The notes under the pieces: model-generated | What the model was told of the DNA's origin: nothing | Databases searched by the model: none | The model's input: the letters and a program-made list of their open reading frames with translations, nothing else | Translations under genes and position numbers: made by a program | Shown here: positions 58,815 to 64,000 of the stretch, piece by piece | How the letters are laid out: the number at the start of each line of letters is the position of its first letter | How positions within the stretch are numbered: the stretch's first letter is position 1 | Source of the DNA: Affinundibacterium amnicola | GTDB taxonomy: Bacteria > Pseudomonadota > Gammaproteobacteria > Burkholderiales > Burkholderiaceae_D | Reading direction: 5' to 3' | NCBI RefSeq assembly: GCF_014284275.1 | Contig: NZ_JACOFU010000011.1 | Coordinates: 1-64,000, forward strand | Length of the DNA: 64,000 nucleotides

Positions 58815-59348
58815 GATTGTGCCTAACTAGTTGAATTTATTGAGTTAAATTGTGTTGTTGGTGGACGGTGCTTGAGAATTACCACCGTTTTACCACCATT
58901 TTGATTTGCTGCCAGCAAAAGTGCTGGCAGTTGGAATAGATATGACTAGGCTTGACGCCAATGCCAACTTGGGGAGGAATGCCAACGAGATGTATGATTG
59001 ATCTTCATGCGGCAATATTACACCAATCAGACACATGTGGCACATAGATTAATAGATAAATTACCTTATCTCATGAAAGAATCTATGCATCTAGACTGCT
59101 GGTCTTTTTAAGATTCTGCGTTGATTTCGTTGGAAAGCTCGCCCTCGAAAATATATGCTTAACTGTTGTTTAGTAAAATCAAATAAAATTCGAGCGCTGT
59201 TTAGACTCTTGCCCGTAAGTCTCCCGAAAAGTTTAACCTTGCGATTTTTGCGAGGTTATTCCATTTGTATGGGTTTCTGAAAGTTGAAGTACTTCAATAA
59301 AAAGATTGGTAATCTTTCGTTTGAAAGATACTGTTTTGAGATTTTTTT
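58815..59348. other. Non-coding junction between trpG and the integrative element
   Basis: 534 nt without a gene. It contains a tandem ACCACCGTTTT/ACCACCATTTT (58881-58902), a perfect 9-bp stem CTGCCAGCA/TGCTGGCAG (58909-58930), two copies of AATGCCAAC (about 58960 and 58979), a 14-bp palindrome TTGAAGTACTTCAA (59284-59297) and a stem AAAGATT/AATCTTT (59301-59317). The last stem is followed by TTATT on the minus strand and may weakly terminate the zinc-ribbon gene. No tRNA gene is visible. One element end is expected here. Confidence 0.5.
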
Positions 59349-59924
59349 CTAGGTTTCACAGCCAACAAGGCCTGCGTAAATAAGCCATTCAACGTCCGTC
59401 TTTTCGCTTTTCTGCGTATAAAGTTCTGGCTTGCCAGCACTATTATTGCCTACAGCAAATTTTTCAAACCCTGTATAGGCACCAAATTTATTCTTGGCAT
59501 TCATCTCACCACAAAGGGCATAGTTTTTTGTCGTTCCATCGTTGCCGTATTTGAGTTTTGCAACTTTCAAATTTCGAAAATTTGCTGACTCTGGGTCTAA
59601 CAGATTTTCTTTTGCGACTGATAGTAGTCGCCTTTCAGCTAATTTGTTTTCTATGTAGTCTGGGTTGGTGCTCCAAGCAAAAAGTGCGCTTCCTGCTATA
59701 AGTAGGAATGCAATCAAAAATATTTTTTTCTTGCTTGAAGTAGTTGTTTTCGTTTTTGACGCGGATGTGTTTTTTTGTGTGTGTGCTTGATTTAACTCAA
59801 CTCGACGTTTTTCAGCTAATGCCGCCTCTACTTTTGCGTAAATCGCTCCACATTTTGGGCATTCAAGTTCCGAGCCTTGGTCTGATGGTAGTCTTTGGTG
59901 CCCACACTTCAAACAATTTTTCAT
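59349..59924 (-). CDS. Zinc-ribbon, single-pass membrane protein of a mobile element
   Basis: 191 residues. The N-terminal zinc ribbon has CLKCG and CPKCGAIYAKVEAAL. A Thr/Ser/Lys-rich linker (50-68) leads to one membrane helix (about 69-86, IFLIAFLLIAGSALFAW). The C-terminal domain contains DPESANFRNLKVAK and YALCGEMNAKNKFGAYTGF, a pattern I associate with small phage and island proteins. Topology suggests the ribbon is cytoplasmic and the C-terminal domain periplasmic. Function unknown. It is the last gene of the element before trpG. Confidence 0.7.
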   Translation of the reverse strand: MKNCLKCGHQRLPSDQGSELECPKCGAIYAKVEAALAEKRRVELNQAHTQKNTSASKTKTTTSSKKKIFLIAFLLIAGSALFAWSTNPDYIENKLAERRLLSVAKENLLDPESANFRNLKVAKLKYGNDGTTKNYALCGEMNAKNKFGAYTGFEKFAVGNNSAGKPELYTQKSEKTDVEWLIYAGLVGCET

Positions 59925-60076
59925 TGGAATTCCTTTATGAATGATGAGTTAGTGCTTTATTTGATAAATTTTCAGTGAGCCTAATTGTAAATGATGCATA
60001 ATGAATTGCGCGACATTTACCCTATTATTTCATTGCGAGAAATGTGATAAATAGTGATGGATGAAGTTTGCTTGAA

Positions 60077-60613
60077 CTAGATTTTCCAGCTTAGACAAAT
60101 AAAGCCCTCCCAAATACGCGCTTTTTCTTCTTTCGAAATAGGCATACTTTCGGCAAGCTCACGATTAGCCTTTATCATTGTATCTAGAGCCTCATCCAAG
60201 ATTATATGGTCGGGTCTTAAGTCTGGTGGAGCCTTGATATGCTTTGTCATTCGGAATGCCATAGCAGCATCAAAATTGTACATATCAACACCAGCAGAGT
60301 CGGTGATTTCCCCAATGCACTCCCCAGTCGGGAGATGATGCAAATCTAAGTTAACTCCAAGGACAATTGCGAACAGTTCGCCTAAAGTTAAATTCACGCA
60401 GAGGTCACGACAAAACGATACTTTCTTACTTCCTATGGACGCTTTAAATCCTTCCCAGAGCTGTTCATCGGAGAGCATAGGCATTGATGTCACGGGAACT
60501 CCTATAGACGCTGCAATCACTTCTGCAAGGGCGGCTCGGACTTCTGCGTTCCACGCACTGTTTAGTGCGGTGTCAAAACGAGCGTTAAGTTTTGGATTTG
60601 TCCGCTTATTCAT
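60077..60613 (-). CDS. Unknown protein with AEVRAAL/PMLSDEQLW module (long paralogue)
   Basis: 178 residues, not recognised. Residues about 20-58 carry WNAEVRAALAEVIAAS followed by TSMPMLSDEQLWEGF, closely matching the whole of the 71-residue protein encoded just upstream. The rest (60-178) has no motif I know; it includes DLRPDHIILDEALDTMIK. The start overlaps the end of the upstream gene by 8 nt, so both are translated from one message. Confidence 0.7.
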   Translation of the reverse strand: MNKRTNPKLNARFDTALNSAWNAEVRAALAEVIAASIGVPVTSMPMLSDEQLWEGFKASIGSKKVSFCRDLCVNLTLGELFAIVLGVNLDLHHLPTGECIGEITDSAGVDMYNFDAAMAFRMTKHIKAPPDLRPDHIILDEALDTMIKANRELAESMPISKEEKARIWEGFICLSWKI

Positions 60614-60821
60614 TGTTGGCTAGTTTCCGTCTACATTCGGCTACTTCGGCGCAAAATCCATCCCATAATTGCTGATCTGAGAGCATAGGCAAGGAAGTCG
60701 CTGGTTTTCCTAACTTATTGGCGATGCAATCAACGAGAGCGGCTCGAACCTCTGCGCACCATACACACCACAAACTATCCTTGTCTCTGAAATTTAGTGG
60801 CGAATAATTTTCATGGCTCAT
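60606..60821 (-). CDS. Unknown small protein, paralogue of the next gene's N-terminus
   Basis: 71 residues. WCAEVRAALVDCIANKLG and TSLPMLSDQQLWDGF align without large gaps with the N-terminal module of the 178-residue neighbour, about half the positions being identical by eye. It overlaps the HTH gene upstream (11 nt) and the long paralogue downstream (8 nt). The shared module looks like a small helical domain; no function is known to me. Confidence 0.65.
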   Translation of the reverse strand: MSHENYSPLNFRDKDSLWCVWCAEVRAALVDCIANKLGKPATSLPMLSDQQLWDGFCAEVAECRRKLANNE

Positions 60822-61233
60822 TTTGTATCTCCTTGTCTTTAATTTCGTTACCGCCTACTGTTTCAATCACTTTTAGCATTTCCTGCCAAGTTGCTTGATC
60901 CACACTAGGCATGGTTGGATTTTTCGGGATATATTGCTGTTGGGTTGTTTGTAAAATTGCGATAGCTGCACGTAATGCTAAAGCTGGGTTTGCATCGAGT
61001 AATTCGCCTAGTTTTTCAATAGCGCGGTATCGCAGGCCATACAGTGTTTCTATTGAGTTCCTCTCTGTTTGAATGATCAAATGGGAGAGATAAGTTTGAA
61101 ATTGCGGGAGTTGCCTCCATGCTGACAATGTCGCAGGATTTACCTTAACGATTTGTGATGCTTGTCGTCCTGTGCAGCCTATAGCGAGATTTTGTGCAGC
61201 TATTTTTTGTTTTGCGTTTAGATTCGTTTGCAT
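60811..61233 (-). CDS. Helix-turn-helix protein resembling phage terminase small subunits
   Basis: 140 residues. The N-terminal homeodomain-like HTH is NAKQKIAAQNLAIGCTGRQ then VNPATLSAWRQLPQFQTYL. A helical segment RYRAIEKLGELLDANPALAL then RAAIAILQ follows. This combination is typical of phBC6A51-type HTH proteins related to TerS. There is no large terminase nearby, so it could redirect packaging by a helper phage, as in satellites, or act as a regulator. It is the first of three overlapping genes. Confidence 0.6.
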   Translation of the reverse strand: MQTNLNAKQKIAAQNLAIGCTGRQASQIVKVNPATLSAWRQLPQFQTYLSHLIIQTERNSIETLYGLRYRAIEKLGELLDANPALALRAAIAILQTTQQQYIPKNPTMPSVDQATWQEMLKVIETVGGNEIKDKEIQNEP

Positions 61234-61366
61234 TTAATTGCTTCTTTCTGATTTTTCACCAAAGGCGCAGTAAAAGCCCACCCGAAAAGATCGCGTGATA
61301 AATTAGACTTTTTGATGCATTGATTACGTCGCTGTCTTGGATAATTTATTGCAATTGATTGCAATA

Positions 61367-62242
61367 CTAATCTTTGCAGGGAGCGATTCTAAGAAGTGCA
61401 TTTTCAAAATATTTCCATACGTAATTTGGATTCCACCAAGAGGCGCGAACGGAATCTAACCTTGAATTAAATGCTTTTCGTTGGGCTTTTTTAAGCTCGG
61501 AAAGAGCTTTTGCTGATCCAGTTTCTAGGCATCTCAATAAGAAAGATTGCCATTCTATTTCTTCAGTTAATTGCTTCGCTTTTTTTAAATCTGCAATTTG
61601 TAATGTAAGAAATGGATTTTTCATCTTTGAAATAAGTTCGCAAGGCGGCATGGAAACATTTCGTAGTCGCGCTTCTATTCTGGTGCGAGTTTTTTCTGGA
61701 ACCGGACTGGATTTTTCCAATTGCTTTTTTTTGTCGTAGATGCAAAAGCGCGTGTCACTCTTGGTGCTTCCTAGATACGTAGATCCCATAGTGCCGTCGT
61801 GTTCTACGAATATTTCCGACATGTTGCATCGTCGCCGATATGGAATAAAATCGTGAGCCGTGTGTGTAAGAGAGTCAATTGCAAATTCAACATAGGAAAT
61901 GCGGCTGTTTGTAAATAGGTTCTCGTATGTGAAAATATCAAAGAACATCGCCAAGGACTCGCTAAATTTTTTAAACTCACCGATTTTAAATTTTGACGGA
62001 TAGAGGCAAAGCTGAAAGTACCGATGTTTTTTCTTTGTGGTCGCAACTATGATGTTAGCGGCTAAGTTCTTTTTTGTCGGGTAGTAGTTAAGTCTCGTTA
62101 AGTACTTTCCTTTCGAAATACTGATATTGCCTTTTGGAACAAGGCGGTGTTTGAGTTCTCTGATTCCTTCCAATTGTCCCAACGCAAAGCTGTAGAGTTC
62201 GTTCGAAGGAATTTTTACATTTAGATGAATTCTGTCAATCAT
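61367..62242 (-). CDS. Replication initiation protein-like (rolling-circle type)
   Basis: 291 residues from the ATG at 62242, preceded by GGAG at a 7-nt spacing; an upstream ATG (62269) is less likely. MIDRIHLNVKIP, SYVEFAIDSLTHTAHDF, STYLGSTKSDTRFCIYDKK and RTRIEARLRN follow the layout of Rep_trans and phage gene II/X-type initiators. The catalytic tyrosine cannot be assigned by eye. It would replicate the excised element. Family choice is uncertain. Confidence 0.55.
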   Translation of the reverse strand: MIDRIHLNVKIPSNELYSFALGQLEGIRELKHRLVPKGNISISKGKYLTRLNYYPTKKNLAANIIVATTKKKHRYFQLCLYPSKFKIGEFKKFSESLAMFFDIFTYENLFTNSRISYVEFAIDSLTHTAHDFIPYRRRCNMSEIFVEHDGTMGSTYLGSTKSDTRFCIYDKKKQLEKSSPVPEKTRTRIEARLRNVSMPPCELISKMKNPFLTLQIADLKKAKQLTEEIEWQSFLLRCLETGSAKALSELKKAQRKAFNSRLDSVRASWWNPNYVWKYFENALLRIAPCKD

Positions 62243-62297
62243 AAGAGGTCTCCATAAATTTATACCCATAACTTCGCACTCCTTGCGTTTCCTTAAA

Positions 62298-62322
62298 CCT
62301 GCTTACTAGTAGAAGAAGCAGG
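62298..62322 (-). other. Hairpin between alpA-like and rep-like genes
   Basis: CCTGCTT (62298-62304) pairs with AAGCAGG (62316-62322) in the 130-nt space between the regulator and the initiator gene. No strong T-run follows on the minus strand. A leader control element or replication origin stem is possible. Confidence 0.35.
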
Positions 62323-62373
62323 CTTAGGTTTATTGGTCGATTTGAATCTCGATTGTTGAAGGAAGTCATGAAG

Positions 62374-62655
62374 CTATTTTTCAAGCGCAGCTTTGATAGT
62401 GCTTGTATTCCAAAATGGGCGAGAACCATCCGTTCCATCCGGTTTTGGAATTAGTCCCGTTTTAATTCTGTTGTAAAGTGTAGAGTGACTTATGCTAAAT
62501 AGAGTCATCAGATGCCCAATACGTAACCTGCCGATGTTTTGCAAATCTATTGTTACGGGTAATGCTTTGCTATGCCCAATTTTTGTAGGTTTGATAGCTG
62601 CCTGAGTGGCATTGTTTGATATGTGCTTGGGCGTATTTATATAAGTGATTGCCAT
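62374..62655 (-). CDS. AlpA/excisionase-like regulatory protein
   Basis: 93 residues. The C-terminal half is a winged-helix MerR-like domain with LMTLFSISHSTLYNRIKTG and PKPDGTDGSRPFWNTST, typical of AlpA and excisionase-like regulators. The N-terminal 40 residues are polar. In P4-like elements AlpA controls the integrase, and excisionases assist excision. It lies between the integrase and the rep-like gene. Confidence 0.75.
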   Translation of the reverse strand: MAITYINTPKHISNNATQAAIKPTKIGHSKALPVTIDLQNIGRLRIGHLMTLFSISHSTLYNRIKTGLIPKPDGTDGSRPFWNTSTIKAALEK

Positions 62656-62707
62656 GAAAGAATTCCTAATTAACGGCGCTTATCGTGAGCGCATTTAATG
62701 AAATTCC

Positions 62708-62809
62708 GACTAGATAAATCCTTTGGATTGTCTGTGCGTCGGAGTGCCTAGTAGCGCGTTGCACGCTACCTCGTTGGACTAGAAATAAATTTCGTAATCC
62801 ACGCACTCC
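62708..62809 (-). promoter_or_regulatory. Repeat-rich control region between integrase and alpA-like gene
   Basis: Within the 254-nt gap (62656-62909) are an outer inverted repeat GGAGTGC (62741-62747) with GCACTCC (62803-62809), an inner stem GTAGCG (62751-62756) with CGCTAC (62764-62769), and a direct repeat GACTAGA followed by an A/T-rich tail (62708 and 62777). This would suit an AlpA operator, an integrase regulatory region or a replication origin. The rest of the gap shows nothing else. Confidence 0.4.
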
Positions 62810-62909
62810 ATTGCTGACGAGGTGAAGAGTCCCTATTGTTATCTAAACGAAACAGAGGGTCAAGTACTAAGTTACACAACAGTTTGTTTGTCAAATGCTG
62901 GCGGTTATC

Positions 62910-64000
62910 TTATTTTTGATTTGGTCTTGTTGCGTCAATATGGTTCGCCCAACGTTCCATTAGTTCTTTTCGCTCTACCAGATATTGAGCTTTGTTGTAT
63001 GCTGCTTTCACAGAATTTCGCTCTTGGTGTGCTAATTGAAGTTCTATAACGTCGGAACGAGATCCGAGTTCATGCAACATTGTGGAGGCTGTTCCTCGGA
63101 AGCCATGCGCAGAAAAACCTATTGTTCCTTTCCCATTAAAATTCATTCTCTCCAGCGCTCGATTTATTGTTGTTGGTGTCATTGGTTCAAGGTGATTTCG
63201 TTCGTTCGGGAATAGGAGGCTTGAGTTAGAGATCGGTAGTTCAGTGGATTTCTTTAATTGCTTTAATAGTGCAATTGTTTGCGGTGCGAGAGGAACTAGA
63301 TGGTCTCCAGAAGTTTTGATTTTCATCCTTGCACTTGGAATAGTCCACAATGCATTTTCGAGATCGAATTCACCCCATGTTGCGCACCGTAGTTCACCTG
63401 TGCGGACAAACGTAAGCATAAGCAGTTCTATTGCTATTTTCGTCTTCTGCCGTCCCGTGAATTCATTTAGGGCTGCTAGCAATTTCTTTAGTTCAGTTTT
63501 GGATAAAGCTCGGTTATTTTTTACTGTAGGTTTTGAAATTATGTCGCTAATTTTAAGATCTGCAATAGGATTCTGTGTCAATCGACCGGATACCTTTGCT
63601 AGTCTGAATACGGCATTACACCAAGTTCGCATATTAATGGCTACTTGTGGAGCACCAGTCGTTTTACGTTCGAGTCCGGTTCGTTTGGTGCGAATTGCTA
63701 TGCCGCTGATGAGGTTGTACATCTCTTGGGTGGTAACTTCCTTTATTGGTCGGTTTCCAATTGGCGTGTCTCTAACATACCTCTGCATGCAGGATCGGAT
63801 TTGTTTTAGATAGTAGCTTGATCGCTTTATAGTTGGATTTTCTATCCACTCCTCGGCAACAGACCATAGGGTGGTTGCCTTGTTGAGTTTAGAGCTTAAA
63901 ATTTGATCCTTGTCGAAGTCTGCGGGATGGATTCCTTGCTTTACTTTTTTTTCGGCATCAATGCGCAGCTCTCGTGCTTCAGCTAGTCCTATATCTGGGA
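62910..64000 (-). CDS. P4-type tyrosine integrase (5' end outside window)
   Basis: 362 residues are visible, open to the window edge. The fragment starts with the end of the arm-binding DUF4102 domain (GLAEAREL and VKQGIHPADF), then the core-binding domain. The catalytic domain has Arg in FVRTGELRCATWGEF, the HxxR box HGFRGTASTMLHE, the His in LAHQERNSVK and the nucleophile Tyr in KAAYNKAQYLVER. About 45 N-terminal residues should be missing. It integrates and excises the element. Transcription runs into the element, so the attachment site is expected just right of the window. Confidence 0.92.
   Translation of the reverse strand, partial: PDIGLAEARELRIDAEKKVKQGIHPADFDKDQILSSKLNKATTLWSVAEEWIENPTIKRSSYYLKQIRSCMQRYVRDTPIGNRPIKEVTTQEMYNLISGIAIRTKRTGLERKTTGAPQVAINMRTWCNAVFRLAKVSGRLTQNPIADLKISDIISKPTVKNNRALSKTELKKLLAALNEFTGRQKTKIAIELLMLTFVRTGELRCATWGEFDLENALWTIPSARMKIKTSGDHLVPLAPQTIALLKQLKKSTELPISNSSLLFPNERNHLEPMTPTTINRALERMNFNGKGTIGFSAHGFRGTASTMLHELGSRSDVIELQLAHQERNSVKAAYNKAQYLVERKELMERWANHIDATRPNQK

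Larger units (their letters stand above)
58815..64000 (-). mobile_element. Small integrative element, phage-satellite-like (right end beyond window)
   Basis: All genes lie on the minus strand: P4-type integrase, AlpA-like regulator, replication initiator-like protein, terminase-small-subunit-like HTH protein, two paralogous unknowns and a zinc-ribbon membrane protein. No capsid, portal, tail or large terminase genes are present, and the integrase gene runs toward the interior. The set resembles phage-inducible chromosomal islands or P4-like satellites more than a complete prophage. The left boundary is not exactly fixed. The right boundary lies past the integrase 5' end, predicted about 130 nt outside. 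Confidence 0.65.

Noticed and set aside
58815..59348. tRNA gene as integration target next to trpG
   Set aside because: No T-loop GGTTCGAAT-type sequence or cloverleaf could be found in either strand.
62822..63049. Plus-strand 75-residue open frame over the integrase 3' end
   Set aside because: Mostly antisense to the integrase, with no motif and no ribosome binding site.

Overview
The window looks like chromosome of a low-GC member of the Burkholderiales (Betaproteobacteria), most likely an Oxalobacteraceae/Undibacterium-type organism. This is inferred from gene order: mrcA/pilMNOPQ/aroKB/dgt, hpf-rpoN-lptB-lptA-lptC-kdsC-kdsD, a SAH riboswitch in front of ahcY-holin-metF, and ResB/CcsB (System II) cytochrome c maturation beside a cytochrome c4. 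No species call is possible from sequence reading alone.

1-15.3 kb: the 3' end of tuf, then the S10, spc and alpha ribosomal protein operons (rpsJ to rplQ) with secY, infA, rpmJ and rpoA in the usual order. Unusual are a structured 367-nt rpsJ-rplC gap that holds a good promoter and a terminator-like leader hairpin, and intrinsic-terminator hairpins at every gene boundary of the distal alpha operon (rpsK|rpsD|rpoA|rplQ|end). 15.4-28.6 kb: dsbD; the minus-strand group engB, hemB, corA, sbcB; a candidate plus-strand small RNA convergent with engB; cytochrome c4, resB, ccsB; the msrPQ methionine sulfoxide reductase pair; a small lptM lipoprotein gene (59 codons, TTG start); and cyaY. 28.6-42.4 kb: mrcA divergent from pilMNOPQ, then a large lipoprotein built of about nine Ig-like repeats, a fused shikimate kinase/dehydroquinate synthase, dgt and a DUF4197 protein. 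42.6-49.5 kb: a minus-strand set for hydroxyisobutyryl-CoA hydrolase, ribosome hibernation, sigma-54, LPS transport (lptABC) and Kdo synthesis (kdsCD). 49.7-56.3 kb: a membrane protein, a CPA2-type cation/proton antiporter, apt, and the methyl-cycle genes ahcY-holin-metF behind a SAH riboswitch. 56.4-58.8 kb: trpGDC on the minus strand.

58.8 kb to the right edge: a small integrative element with a P4-type tyrosine integrase (5' end beyond the window), an AlpA-like regulator, a rolling-circle-type replication initiator-like protein, a terminase-small-subunit-like helix-turn-helix protein, two overlapping paralogous genes carrying an unrecognised module, and a zinc-ribbon membrane protein. All are co-oriented with trpGDC. 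The content resembles a phage satellite (PICI-like), and the element sits exactly where trpE would be expected upstream of trpG. This element is the best candidate for something undescribed.

Functionally the window joins translation and transcription core machinery, envelope biogenesis (PBP1A, Lpt, Kdo, DsbD, type IV pilus) and methyl-cycle and aromatic amino acid metabolism, with one mobile insertion at the right end.
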